DNA from: Acutalibacter sp. 1XD8-36
GTDB lineage: Bacteria > Bacillota > Clostridia > Oscillospirales > Acutalibacteraceae
Length of the DNA stretch: 64,000 bases
Assembly (NCBI RefSeq): GCF_009917525.1
Contig: NZ_QZDU01000001.1
Coordinates: 558,001-622,000 of the forward strand
Reading direction: 5' to 3'
Shown here: positions 1-8,240 of the stretch, piece after piece
Position numbering within the stretch: position 1 is the stretch's first letter
How the letters are laid out: each line of letters opens with the position of its first letter
Program-made: the position numbers and the translations under genes
The notes under the pieces: generated by a model
Told to the model about the DNA's origin: nothing
The model's input: the letters and a program-made list of their open reading frames with translations, nothing else
The model's database searches: none

Positions 1-153
1 GAGTGTGTTCAGCAGGGTGGTCTTGCCGCAGCCGGACTCGCCGGCAATACCGAATATCTCGTTGTCGTTGATGGTGAAGTCCAGGTCGTTGATAACATGC
101 ACATCGCCGTCGATGGTCTTATAAGAAGTGGACAGATTTTCAATTTTTAGCAT
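1..153 (-). CDS. ABC transporter ATP-binding protein, Dpp/Opp type (5' part only)
   Basis: Only the first 51 codons are inside the window; the gene continues past the left edge. The translation begins MLKIENLSTSYKTIDGD and contains a Walker A motif GESGCGKTT at about residues 38-46, as in DppD/OppD ATPases that energise peptide-type importers. It starts 6 nt after the stop of the upstream permease, so it is translated in the same operon (solute-binding protein, two permeases, ATPase). A GAGAGG ribosome site lies inside the end of the permease gene. Family assignment is firm; substrate is not readable from this fragment. Confidence 0.85.
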   Translation of the reverse strand, partial: MLKIENLSTSYKTIDGDVHVINDLDFTINDNEIFGIAGESGCGKTTLLNTL

Positions 154-158
154 ATGCG

Positions 159-995
159 TTACCTGCCTCTCTTCATGGATTGATAGTCGTTATAGCCCGT
201 TATCAGCAGGAACAGGCCTATAAACAGTATCACGGTGGCGATAATAGGAGAGCCTATCCACAGCCATCTCTGAGCAAGGACCGCGTTATAGTTCCTCGCC
301 CACTGAATCATGTTGCCCAGTGACACCAGGTTGCCGGGAGAAAGCCCCAGCACCGCGAGGCTGGACTCTGAGCCGATGGCGGAAAGAGTAGCGTTCATGA
401 AGTTAGAGAGGGACCAGCTCAGGGCAAAAGGCAGTATCTCAGTGACAACTATCTGCATGGTACTCTCGCCGGAGAACCGCGCAGTGTGGATGAAGTCGCG
501 CTCCTTGATGGTAAGGGCCATGGAGCGTATCTGACGGCTGGGCCAGGCCCAGGCGAACATGGCAAGGACAAGCGCCATAACGACGACCGTTGAATTGCCC
601 TTCATCAGAGAGGTCATCATTATAAGTATGGGCAGCGAAGGGATAACCACGAAGGTATCGGTGATTATCATAAGCACGCGGTCCAGCGCACCGCCAGCAA
701 AGCCTGCCAGCAGGCCTACCAGAACGCCCACAACCGTGCCGATGGTAGCGACGATAAGGCCTATCATCAGGGAGTTGTGTATGGCCTCAACGAGGAGCCA
801 GGCAACGTCCTGCCCAAGGCTGGTGGTCCCCAGAAGGTGCTCTGCTGAAGCGCCCAGGTTGTTCGGGTAGGAGTTAGAGATAAACGGGTCCTTATGTGGG
901 AAGAAATAGACCACAAAGCCGATTATCACAAAGATTAAGGTGACGATAAGACCGGTCTTAAGACGGAAGTTGGCGACTTTCCAAAACTTTTTCAT
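159..995 (-). CDS. ABC transporter permease, DppC/OppC type
   Basis: A 278-residue inner-membrane permease of the binding-protein-dependent transport family. It has an N-terminal membrane segment at about 12-32, a periplasmic-type loop, then a cluster of helices (about 75-100, 107-131, 136-152 and a final one near 249-270). The cytoplasmic coupling loop around ERDFIHTARFSGES matches the DppC-type EAA region (usual form: RDYVRAARALG). It follows the DppB-type gene by 18 nt and precedes the ATPase by 5 nt. Dipeptide, oligopeptide, nickel or oligosaccharide import are all known for this family; the neighbouring beta-helix gene makes a sugar substrate possible, which is inference. Confidence 0.88.
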   Translation of the reverse strand: MKKFWKVANFRLKTGLIVTLIFVIIGFVVYFFPHKDPFISNSYPNNLGASAEHLLGTTSLGQDVAWLLVEAIHNSLMIGLIVATIGTVVGVLVGLLAGFAGGALDRVLMIITDTFVVIPSLPILIMMTSLMKGNSTVVVMALVLAMFAWAWPSRQIRSMALTIKERDFIHTARFSGESTMQIVVTEILPFALSWSLSNFMNATLSAIGSESSLAVLGLSPGNLVSLGNMIQWARNYNAVLAQRWLWIGSPIIATVILFIGLFLLITGYNDYQSMKRGR

Positions 996-1013
996 AATGC
1001 CACCCTCCTTTTA

Positions 1014-2024
1014 TCAGCTGTAGCGGATACGCGGATCCACGAAGGGGTAGATAAGATCCACGATCAGCGTTGCGGTGGAAATAGCTACGATGGAAATAGT
1101 GATACAGCCAAGTATCATATTATAGTCGGACTGCAGTATAGCCTTCTGTATCAGCGTGCCCACACCGGGATAGCCGAAGATAATCTCGGTCATGATGGAG
1201 CCGCCGAAGACGCCGCCCAGGCTCATTGCAAGAGCGGTCACCTGGGTCAGGATAGAGTTGCGCAGCACATAGCTGGTGCCGATGGTGAACTCGGAAAGGC
1301 CCCTATAGCGGGCGTAGCGCACATAGTCCTCCTCGGAGGTTGTGCCGGCCAGGGACTTCATGGAGATAATCCACCAGCCTGTGCCCAGGAGCAGCATGGA
1401 GACTGCGGGAAGGATGGACGCCTGCACAACAGAGCCCAGCCAGGCGCCGAATCCGCCATTTGCCTGTATGGTCGCCTGCAGGGGGAACCACTTGAGCACG
1501 AAGGCGAAGACTATCTGCAAAACCAGAGCCACCAGGAAGTAGGGTATCGGGTAGATACAGATGGCTATGCCCTCAAGAATCTTTGAGGAGCGCTTGTTTT
1601 TTCTGAATCCGGCTAACAGGCCGATGACGTTGCCTATCACCCACGCCAGCAGAGTTGAGGTGAGAGACAGCATGAGCGTATAGGGCAGGTTGCGCCCTAT
1701 GATAGAGCCCACGCTCTCGGGATAGCTCATCAGTGAGGGGCCAAAGTCGAAGCGCAGAAGGCCATGGCTCAGATAGTAGCCGTACTGCTCTAAAAGTGAG
1801 CCGTCCAGACCGAACTGCATACGCAGCTGTGCGCGCAGCGCGTCCTTCTCCTCAGGAGCCATATTGCCCGAGCGGGTTTCCATCTGGGATATCATGTTCT
1901 CAACAGGGTCAGAGGGGAACATGCGGGGAATGAAGAAAATGAAGGTCACGCCAATCAATATTGTCAGCGCCCAAGCCAGTATGCGCTGCAAAAAGAATGT
2001 TTTGAATTTCATGCTATTCGCCAT
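1014..2024 (-). CDS. ABC transporter permease, DppB/OppB type
   Basis: A 336-residue permease that pairs with the DppC-type protein downstream. The N-terminal helix (about 15-32, ending in PRMFPSDP) followed by a long extracytoplasmic region and five further helices is the standard DppB layout; the coupling loop is near DYVRYARYRGLSE. The start is uncertain: ATG at 2024 (MANSMKF) or ATG at 2012 (MKFKTFF) are both possible, and neither has a good ribosome site of its own. A 16-codon reading frame with a strong AGGAG site upstream (2014-2064) overlaps the start, so translation may depend on coupling. Confidence 0.87.
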   Translation of the reverse strand: MANSMKFKTFFLQRILAWALTILIGVTFIFFIPRMFPSDPVENMISQMETRSGNMAPEEKDALRAQLRMQFGLDGSLLEQYGYYLSHGLLRFDFGPSLMSYPESVGSIIGRNLPYTLMLSLTSTLLAWVIGNVIGLLAGFRKNKRSSKILEGIAICIYPIPYFLVALVLQIVFAFVLKWFPLQATIQANGGFGAWLGSVVQASILPAVSMLLLGTGWWIISMKSLAGTTSEEDYVRYARYRGLSEFTIGTSYVLRNSILTQVTALAMSLGGVFGGSIMTEIIFGYPGVGTLIQKAILQSDYNMILGCITISIVAISTATLIVDLIYPFVDPRIRYS

Positions 2025-2064
2025 GCAACACGAAATTTACACAAGGGAGCTCCCTTATGCGCAT
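2014..2064 (-). CDS. Possible 16-residue leader peptide coupled to the DppB-type gene
   Basis: The reading frame MRIRELPCVNFVLHGE starts with ATG 7 nt after a strong AAAGGAG site, whereas the permease ATG at 2024 has no such site. Its TAG stop lies 8-10 nt inside the permease gene, so ribosomes ending here could re-initiate at 2024 or 2012. A perfect 14-bp palindrome AAGGGAGCTCCCTT (2043-2056) lies inside it. The frame and the ribosome site are seen; the coupling role is inference, and it could be accidental. Confidence 0.35.
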   Translation of the reverse strand: MRIRELPCVNFVLHGE

Positions 2065-2135
2065 GGTACTGCTCCTTTCTTCAATATTTGTTCACATTAC
2101 TTCCTTATCCATGTAATTAAAACGTAAAGGCAGGA

Positions 2136-2157
2136 GACGTAAGCCGCGGCTTGCGTC
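2136..2157 (-). terminator. Intercistronic hairpin after the solute-binding protein gene
   Basis: Near-perfect stem of about 10 bp (arms GACGTAAGCC and GGCTTGCGTC, one G-U-type pair) in the 192-nt gap between the binding protein stop and the permease start. There is no uninterrupted T run after it, so it is more likely a partial terminator or 3'-end protector that lets the binding protein be made in excess over the membrane subunits. Confidence 0.4.
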
Positions 2158-2216
2158 CCCCGCCCTCCGTTCATCTAATAAAACTTATATCAGGGTATTC
2201 AATTTCCTATTAAATC

Positions 2217-4247
2217 TTAGCCTGCAACAGGGCTGATATGGGGCAGCATGTACTTGAAGCAGCTCCACCACCACCAGGGACCGTCATAGGGGTTCTCGGC
2301 GTTGGGGTAGCCCTCCCAGTAGGTGCTGTTGCTGGGCACGAACTTAGTGCCGGAGAGGAAGTTGATGTCGGGCATTTCCTCGACAGCTATCTGCAGGAAC
2401 TCCTTATGCAGCTCATAGCTCTCATCGCTGTTGGGGTCAATGTTAGCCAGCTCGTGGAGTATCTCAGTAACGCGGTCGTTGCTCCAGCGGGCGCCCTGAC
2501 CGGAACCGGTCTCGCCCAGAGGCTTGATGAACGCCTGGTCCCAGCCAGAAATGCCGGTGTAGAAGTCCTTCAGGATACCAGTAGAAGGCCAGTAACCTGC
2601 GATTTCGTAGTTGCCCTGGCCGCCGTCAACGTCCCAAGTGGCCTGAGACTTGCTGACGATGTTGCAGTTGAGGCCAAACTCGAGAAGCTGGTTGTAAACA
2701 GCCTGCACGCTGCGGCTCTCCTGGAACTCAGCGTCGGCAAGGTAGCTCAGCTCGATGGTGAAGGGCTTGCCATCAAAGTACCAGCCGTCGTCCTTCTTCT
2801 CGAGGCCGGCCTTCTTCAGCAGCTTCTCGGCAGCTTCCTTGTCCTGCTTCCACCAGCCTGCGCCGAACATGGTGATGAGCTCCTCGTCGGTACCGGTGAT
2901 GCCCAGGGAGTCAGCCATACGCTTGGCATAGCCGGTGTCATAGGGCTTGATGGTGGTGCCATCGCCCAGGTCCAGCTCGAAGTCAAGCAGCCAATCCTGC
3001 ATGGGGATGGTGTAGGTCTCCTGCAGGTACTCGGTGTTGTTCAGCAGCGGGATGGGGGCTGCACGGCCAGCGCCGGAGAAGGTGTTCATGGAAATCTGGT
3101 CGATGTTCAGAGCCAGGCAGATGCCCCAGCGGAAATCCTTGTTGTTGTAGGGAGCGCCCTTGCCCTGGGAGAACACTATGCCCTTCGCGCCCGGGTCATC
3201 GGGGTTGGCATAGGGGAACTCGTCGTACCAGCACTTAATCTGGTCGTTAGAGGCGTTCATGGTCTCGAACTCCTCAAGAGTGACCTCGCAGAGGATATCG
3301 ACCTCGTTGCTAATCATAGCCATCTGCTTGGTGGTAGAGTCGCTGAAGACGCGGAACCAGACATACTTAGCGGGGCTCTCGCTGCCGGTGAAGCCGTGCT
3401 CGGCCTTGCCGACCACGCCCAGAGTGCTGTCCTGCCAGTCCTCGCGCAGCTCGTAGAGCACCCACATGCCCAGCGGGTCGTAATCCTTCACGGTGTAGGG
3501 GCCGCAGGAAACAGGATTCTCGTCCTTAAAGGTAGTGACGTCAGCCTGCTGAGAGTAGATGTGCTCGGGAACAATGCGGTAGTCAGTGCCCCAAACGGTG
3601 ATACCGTAGCGCTGTGTAAAGCGGGGGAAGGACTCGGTCATGGTGAACTTGACGGTGTAGTCGTCAACCTTCTCAACGCTCTTTATGTACAGCTTGGTGG
3701 CGGCGGAGCTGCCGATGGTGTCGTTGTCCATAATCATGTTGAAGGTGAACACAACGTCGTCAGCAGTCACGTCCTCGCCGTCGGACCACTTAATGCCCTG
3801 ACGGATTTTAACGGTCCACTCGGTGAAGTCGTCGTTGCTCTCGGGCATGCCGTCGGCAATCTCGCCGTACTGCTCGCCCTTGGCGGTGTTCATCTCCCAC
3901 AGGTGGGCACTTATCATCTGATGAATGCCGAAGCCCATGGCGGTGCCGCTCATGTACGGGTTGAACTGGCCGGGAGTGTCAGTCTTATTCTGGCACTCGA
4001 CGATAAGGGTCTCGGAGCGGTCAGTACCCACCTCGGTGGTGATGCCGGAGCCCTTCAGGTTTGTAGGCGTAGTCTCGCCCTCGCTGCTCTCCTCAGCAGT
4101 AGAGGATTCCTCAGCCTGGCTGCTCTCTTCGGTATTGGAGCTTTCAGTCTGAGAGCTGGTGCTGGAGCCGCCATCGCCGCCGCAGGCCGCGAACACGGTC
4201 ACCAGCAGGGCGAGAGCAAGAACCAGTGCGATGATTTTCTTACTCAT
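2217..4247 (-). CDS. ABC transporter substrate-binding lipoprotein, family 5 (peptide/oligosaccharide type)
   Basis: A 676-residue extracellular lipoprotein. The signal peptide MSKKIIALVLALALLVTVF is followed by AACGG, with the cysteine as lipid anchor, then a Ser/Glu/Thr-rich linker to about residue 65. The body carries family-5 features: a NPYMSG region, the WTVKIRQGIKWSDGEDVTADDVVFTFN block near residues 140-170, and a KLLKKAGLEKKDDGW block near 470. It is longer than the usual 500-550 residues. First gene of the operon with the Dpp-type permeases and ATPase, behind a strong promoter at 4469-4497. Substrate is unknown; peptides are the default, but family-5 proteins also bind oligosaccharides and a GH28-like gene is divergent from it. 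Confidence 0.9.
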   Translation of the reverse strand: MSKKIIALVLALALLVTVFAACGGDGGSSTSSQTESSNTEESSQAEESSTAEESSEGETTPTNLKGSGITTEVGTDRSETLIVECQNKTDTPGQFNPYMSGTAMGFGIHQMISAHLWEMNTAKGEQYGEIADGMPESNDDFTEWTVKIRQGIKWSDGEDVTADDVVFTFNMIMDNDTIGSSAATKLYIKSVEKVDDYTVKFTMTESFPRFTQRYGITVWGTDYRIVPEHIYSQQADVTTFKDENPVSCGPYTVKDYDPLGMWVLYELREDWQDSTLGVVGKAEHGFTGSESPAKYVWFRVFSDSTTKQMAMISNEVDILCEVTLEEFETMNASNDQIKCWYDEFPYANPDDPGAKGIVFSQGKGAPYNNKDFRWGICLALNIDQISMNTFSGAGRAAPIPLLNNTEYLQETYTIPMQDWLLDFELDLGDGTTIKPYDTGYAKRMADSLGITGTDEELITMFGAGWWKQDKEAAEKLLKKAGLEKKDDGWYFDGKPFTIELSYLADAEFQESRSVQAVYNQLLEFGLNCNIVSKSQATWDVDGGQGNYEIAGYWPSTGILKDFYTGISGWDQAFIKPLGETGSGQGARWSNDRVTEILHELANIDPNSDESYELHKEFLQIAVEEMPDINFLSGTKFVPSNSTYWEGYPNAENPYDGPWWWWSCFKYMLPHISPVAG

Positions 4248-4316
4248 CCTTTCGTTTGCCTCCTTAGAAAATTATGTTTTGCAAAGCGCAGTCCCTGCGG
4301 CAGACAGCATACCATT

Positions 4317-4358
4317 CGTGTAGGTAATTACCTACACGTCAGAAGGGGTACCCCTTCT
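4317..4358 (-). promoter_or_regulatory. Two tandem palindromes in the binding-protein leader
   Basis: A perfect 22-bp palindrome (arm CGTGTAGGTAA, 4317-4338) sits 2 bp from a perfect 18-bp one, AGAAGGGGTACCCCTTCT (4341-4358). Both are in the transcribed leader, between the promoter at 4469-4497 and the start at 4247. They could be operators or RNA hairpins. There is no T run, so they are not ordinary terminators, and no known riboswitch class was recognised. Confidence 0.55.
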
Positions 4359-4468
4359 AAAACACTGCCCTGGCCGCATTTATGCGCCTTGCTCCTAGAA
4401 AAGCCCGTGTCCTATACACAACACCTAAAACTGTAGTGTAGACTCGGAGCTTTTTCTACTTTATCGTC

Positions 4469-4497
4469 AGTATAGCACACCTGTATAAATCTGTCAA
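4469..4497 (-). promoter_or_regulatory. Promoter of the family-5 transporter operon
   Basis: On the minus strand the -35 box TTGACA (4492-4497) and -10 box TATACT (4469-4474) are separated by 17 bp, which is nearly the sigma-A consensus. Transcription would start near 4463 and give a leader of about 215 nt. Confidence 0.8.
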
Positions 4498-4548
4498 GGA
4501 AAAATACATATTTATTTTACAAATCATTCATCTTTTCTCAATGAACAC

Positions 4549-4577
4549 TTGCAAAATTGTGCATGGTGTGCTATGCT
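4549..4577 (+). promoter_or_regulatory. Promoter of the GH28-like gene
   Basis: A -35 box TTGCAA (4549-4554) and a -10 box TATGCT (4572-4577) are 17 bp apart, with start expected near 4584, about 50 nt before the ATG at 4633. Confidence 0.65.
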
Positions 4578-4632
4578 GAATTGCAAATCCTTTATTGCAC
4601 TATCAACTTAAATGAAAAGGCGGTCTTAAAAT

Positions 4633-5796
4633 ATGACTAATTTAACCATGCCCATTGGCGACGGCGTACACGATGATACCAGTGCTATACAGGCGCTTCT
4701 GGACAGCGGGCTGTCCACTGTGCGCCTCCCCTCCCCCACCGGGCATTATGCTATTTCCCAGGCACTGCATATCCACAGCAATACCTCCCTGATACTGGAC
4801 GGCTTCACTACCGTGCGGCTGATGGACGGGGCGAACAGCCATATGCTTGTGGCGGACGACGGTCAAAGCGAAAACATTTCGGTGTCCGGCGGCATATGGG
4901 ACTTTAACAACCAGGGCCAGGCCCCAAACCCCATGCGCATCCCCCCTGAGGACGGTGATTACGCCGCCGTGACTCACTTTATCTTCTATTTTGAAAATGT
5001 AAAAAACCTTTATGTGGGTGACCTCACCATGAAGGACCCGACTATCTTCGCCTCTACCTTCGACCACGTGGAGCAGTTCACCGTGCAGAATATCACCTTC
5101 GACTTTAACCTCGGCAAGCCCAACGCCACGAATATGGACGGCATACATCTTAACGGCGGCTGCCGCTTTGGGCGCATTACAAACTTCAAGGGCGCCTGCT
5201 ACGACGATATGGTGGCGCTGAATGCCGACGAGGGTAATGGCGGGCCTATTGAGGACATACAGATAGACGGCCTATTCTGTGAGGGCTGCCACAGCGCCGT
5301 GCGGCTACTCTCAAGGGGCTGGCCTGTAAGGCGGGTGCATATATCCAATGTGTTCGGCACCTTCTTCCAATACTGTGTGGGTATTACCCGCTACAGCGAC
5401 GACGGCAGGGAGGGGGTTTTTGACCAGGTACACCTAAGCGATATATATGCCAGCAAAGCGCCCCGCCTGCCTGTCCACGGCAAGGAGGGCGGGTATGTGT
5501 ACGCCCTTATATGGATAGAGGGCGGGCTGGCTGTGGGTAACCTGCAGATAGACCACCTTCACAGGCGCGAAGCCGTCACAGCTATACCTACGCTGAGCAT
5601 TATGCCCGGGGCTGATATAAAGGTTTTGGGGCTGGAGCATATCTCACAAGAGAATGAGACCGGTGAAGAAATGCCGGTGATTCTGAACTGCGGGAATATC
5701 GGGAAAATGTACCTTCGCGACGTGCAGGAGGGCGGCGATATTCTGCTGGAGAATAATGGTATTATTTCAGAGATAATCAGCGTCGAAAACTGCTAA
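4633..5796 (+). CDS. GH28-like (polygalacturonase-type) right-handed beta-helix protein
   Basis: A 387-residue protein with the pectate-lyase-type opening DGVHDDTSAIQALLDSG, which is typical of the first turn of a right-handed beta-helix, and repeated short beta-strand units after it. GH28-like catalytic elements are visible: NMDGIHLNG near residue 167 (for the family NTD) and YDDMVAL near 190 (for the double Asp); the later G-H-G element is degenerate (EGCHSAVRL near 216). There is no signal peptide, so it would act inside the cell on imported material. It is divergent from a family-5 ABC importer, which suggests joint use of a pectin-like or other uronic-acid oligosaccharide. Fold assignment is good; substrate is inference. 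Confidence 0.75.
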   Translation: MTNLTMPIGDGVHDDTSAIQALLDSGLSTVRLPSPTGHYAISQALHIHSNTSLILDGFTTVRLMDGANSHMLVADDGQSENISVSGGIWDFNNQGQAPNPMRIPPEDGDYAAVTHFIFYFENVKNLYVGDLTMKDPTIFASTFDHVEQFTVQNITFDFNLGKPNATNMDGIHLNGGCRFGRITNFKGACYDDMVALNADEGNGGPIEDIQIDGLFCEGCHSAVRLLSRGWPVRRVHISNVFGTFFQYCVGITRYSDDGREGVFDQVHLSDIYASKAPRLPVHGKEGGYVYALIWIEGGLAVGNLQIDHLHRREAVTAIPTLSIMPGADIKVLGLEHISQENETGEEMPVILNCGNIGKMYLRDVQEGGDILLENNGIISEIISVENC

Positions 5797-5803
5797 AAAG
5801 CCG

Positions 5804-5832
5804 TTGCATTTCCCGAGGATTTGCGCTATACT
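5804..5832 (+). promoter_or_regulatory. Promoter of tdh-kbl
   Basis: TTGCAT (5804-5809), a 17-bp spacer and TATACT (5827-5832) lie just behind the beta-helix stop. Transcription would begin near 5839 and make a leader of about 70 nt to the ATG at 5911. The leader contains TCCCCCCAGGA (5848-5858), a motif that also occurs in two other leaders of this window. Confidence 0.7.
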
Positions 5833-5910
5833 AGACCCGTACGGATATCCCCCCAGGAGCCGTTTCCCTCGTTATTCAGTATTAAAATTTTAGAAACCGA
5901 GGTTTGTTCT

Positions 5911-6963
5911 ATGAGCGACAACATGATGTGGGCTCTCGTAAAGGAGAAGCCCGAGGTAGGCCTTTGGATGCGGCGGGTGCCTGTCCCGGAGCTTGGGCCC
6001 AACGATGTAAAAATCAAAATCAAGAAGACAGCTATCTGCGGCACTGACGTGCATATCTACCAGTGGAACGACTGGGCCCAGCACACCATACCCATAGGCC
6101 TTACGGTGGGCCATGAGTATGTGGGCGAGGTAGTTGAGGTCGGCCCTGGCGTTGAGGGCTTCAAGCCCGGGGATATGGTCTCCGGCGAGGGGCATATCAC
6201 CTGCGGCAAGTGCCGCAACTGCCTTGAGGGCCATAAAGAGAACTGCAAGGACGCCAAGGGTGTTGGCGTAAACCGCAGCGGTGCCTTTGCCGAGTACCTG
6301 GTGATACCCTCCTCAAACGTCTGGCCCTGCAACCCCGCTGTGCCTGAGGAGCTCTACTCCATCTTCGACCCCCTTGGCAACGCCACCCATACCGCCCTCT
6401 CCTATGATATGCTTGGGGAGGACGTGCTTATCACCGGCGCGGGGCCCATCGGCATAATGGCGGCGGCAATCGCGAAATTCTCAGGGGCGCGGCACGTTAT
6501 CGTCACGGATATGAACCCCTACCGCCTGGACCTGGCAAAGAAGCTCGGGGCTACCGAAACGGTAAACCTAAAGGAGCGCAGGCTGGCCGACGTGATGAAA
6601 GCGGTGGGCATGACCGAGGGCTTTGACGTGGGGCTTGAGATGTCCGGCAACGCGGCGGGGCTTTCGGATATGATAAATAATATGAAGCACGGCGGTAAAA
6701 TAGCCCTTTTAGGGCTCCTGCCCAAGGACACCAGGGTGGATATGGAGACAGTCATCTTCAACGGCCTCAACCTGCGGGGTATATACGGCAGGAAGGTCTG
6801 GGACACCTGGTATAAAATGACAACCATGATACAGTCCGGCCTGGACATAGCCCCGGTAATAACCCACCGCTTCGACATTAAAGACTTTGAGAAAGGCTTC
6901 GAGGTGATGATTTCTGGGCAGTCCGGCAAGGTGGTCTTAGACTGGGCGCATATCAACGATTAG
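5911..6963 (+). CDS. tdh: L-threonine 3-dehydrogenase
   Basis: A 350-residue zinc alcohol dehydrogenase-family enzyme that oxidises L-threonine to 2-amino-3-ketobutyrate with NAD+. The match to the E. coli enzyme is recognisable along the whole length. The catalytic zinc ligands are in [10 protein letters not shown] (Cys43) and GHEYVGEVV (His68, Glu69); the structural zinc cysteines are 98, 101, 104 and 112 (CGKCRNC...NC). The NAD-binding [11 protein letters not shown] lies near 180. The start at 5911 ([14 protein letters not shown]) was chosen from family alignment; an upstream in-frame ATG at 5821 lies inside the promoter. kbl follows 15 nt later, so the pair forms the two-step threonine-to-glycine pathway. 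Confidence 0.95.
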   Translation: MSDNMMWALVKEKPEVGLWMRRVPVPELGPNDVKIKIKKTAICGTDVHIYQWNDWAQHTIPIGLTVGHEYVGEVVEVGPGVEGFKPGDMVSGEGHITCGKCRNCLEGHKENCKDAKGVGVNRSGAFAEYLVIPSSNVWPCNPAVPEELYSIFDPLGNATHTALSYDMLGEDVLITGAGPIGIMAAAIAKFSGARHVIVTDMNPYRLDLAKKLGATETVNLKERRLADVMKAVGMTEGFDVGLEMSGNAAGLSDMINNMKHGGKIALLGLLPKDTRVDMETVIFNGLNLRGIYGRKVWDTWYKMTTMIQSGLDIAPVITHRFDIKDFEKGFEVMISGQSGKVVLDWAHIND

Positions 6964-6978
6964 AGGGAGGATTTTACT

Positions 6979-8175
6979 ATGCCACGCAAAAACGATATAC
7001 TGAACATATACGCTAAAGAGGTGGAGTCCATTAAGGAGGCCGGGCTGTTTAAGGGTGAGGCCCCCTTTATCTCCCCCCAGGGGGCGCGTGTACGCATGGA
7101 GGACGGCAGAGAACTCCTGTGCATGTGCGCCAACAACTACCTGGGCCTTGGCAACAACCAGCGGCTGATAGACGCCGCCAAGCGCACCTATGATGAGAAG
7201 GGCTACGGCCTTGCCTCGGTGCGGTTCATCTGCGGGACCCAGGACATACATAAGACCCTTGAGCAGAAGATATCCGGCTTCCTGGGCACTGACGACACCA
7301 TACTCTACTCCTCCTGCTTCGACGCCAACGGCGGGCTCTTTGAGACCCTGCTCACCGCTGAAGATGCTGTAATAAGCGACGAACTGAACCATGCCTCTAT
7401 TATAGACGGCGTGAGGCTCTGCAAAGCCAAGCGCTTCCGCTATAAGAACAACGATATGGCGGATTTGGAGGCACAGCTTAAGGCTGCTGACGAGGCCGGG
7501 GCCAGGATAAAGCTTATCGCCACCGACGGCGTGTTCTCTATGGACGGCATTATCTGCAACCTGAAGGGTATCTGTGATTTAGCCGACCAGTATAACGCCC
7601 TGGTGATGGTGGACGACAGCCACGCTGTGGGCTTTGTTGGCAAAACAGGCCGCGGCACCCCCGAGCACTGCGGCGTTGAGGGTCGTGTGGACATAATCAC
7701 CGGGACTCTTGGCAAGGCCCTTGGCGGAGCTTCCGGCGGGTATACCAGCGGACGCCGGGAGATAATCGACCTGTTGCGCCAGAGGAGCAGGCCATACCTT
7801 TTCTCCAACACCCTGGCTCCCGCCATAGCCGGTGCCAGCATTGAAATGCTGAATATGCTGGAGGAGAGCACGGAGCTTAGGGACCATCTGGAGGACGTGA
7901 CCGCCCATTACCGCAAGCTGCTGGTGGACAACGGCTTCGACGTTATCCCCGGTACCCACCCCTGTGTGCCGGTTATGCTGTATGACGAAAAGCTGGCTGT
8001 TGAGTACGCCAAGGGGATGATGGCGAAGGGCGTGTACGTGGTAGCCTTCTCCTACCCGGTGGTGCCCAAGGGCAAGGCCAGGATACGCACCCAGGTATGT
8101 GCCAGCCACACCCATGAGGATGTAGAGTTCGCGGTGAAGTGCTTTAAAGAGGTTCGGGACGAAATCGGCAAGTAA
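6979..8175 (+). CDS. kbl: Glycine C-acetyltransferase (2-amino-3-ketobutyrate CoA ligase)
   Basis: A 398-residue PLP enzyme of the alpha-oxoamine synthase family. It cleaves 2-amino-3-ketobutyrate with CoA to glycine and acetyl-CoA, the step after Tdh. The PLP lysine is Lys246 in [10 protein letters not shown]; the [10 protein letters not shown] block near 212 and the ANNYLGL block near 51 are family signatures. Length equals the E. coli protein (398). It is preceded by a good AGGGAGG site and lies 15 nt after tdh, so the two are co-transcribed. A bidirectional terminator follows at 8212-8234. Confidence 0.96.
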   Translation: MPRKNDILNIYAKEVESIKEAGLFKGEAPFISPQGARVRMEDGRELLCMCANNYLGLGNNQRLIDAAKRTYDEKGYGLASVRFICGTQDIHKTLEQKISGFLGTDDTILYSSCFDANGGLFETLLTAEDAVISDELNHASIIDGVRLCKAKRFRYKNNDMADLEAQLKAADEAGARIKLIATDGVFSMDGIICNLKGICDLADQYNALVMVDDSHAVGFVGKTGRGTPEHCGVEGRVDIITGTLGKALGGASGGYTSGRREIIDLLRQRSRPYLFSNTLAPAIAGASIEMLNMLEESTELRDHLEDVTAHYRKLLVDNGFDVIPGTHPCVPVMLYDEKLAVEYAKGMMAKGVYVVAFSYPVVPKGKARIRTQVCASHTHEDVEFAVKCFKEVRDEIGK

Positions 8176-8211
8176 GGCATACTTTATGTACACTATATAA
8201 TATATAGAAAA

Positions 8212-8234
8212 GTCTCCGGCGGTAAACCGGAGGC
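8212..8234. terminator. Bidirectional terminator between kbl and the MFS gene
   Basis: Stem GTCTCCGG (8212-8219) with CCGGAGGC (8227-8234) and a 7-nt loop between two convergent genes. The T-rich tail TTTTCTAT is on the minus strand, so it best serves the long operon ending at 8241. Confidence 0.7.
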
Positions 8235-8240
8235 TTATAA

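Larger units (their letters stand above)
4248..4632. other. 385-bp divergent intergenic region
   Basis: AT-rich gap between the binding-protein gene (minus) and the beta-helix gene (plus). It holds two back-to-back consensus-like promoters about 50 bp apart, a leader of about 215 nt in front of the binding-protein gene, and two adjacent perfect palindromes in that leader (4317-4338 and 4341-4358). No additional gene was seen. Confidence 0.8.

Noticed and set aside
2238-4436. 732-codon open frame on the plus strand
   Set aside because: It is antisense to the binding-protein gene, whose lipoprotein signal and family blocks are clear; long antisense frames are common in GC-rich DNA. The translation is Val/Leu/Ala-rich without domains.
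5821-5910. N-terminal extension of tdh by 30 codons
   Set aside because: The extension covers the promoter and leader and has no counterpart in known Tdh proteins; start 5911 aligns with the family.
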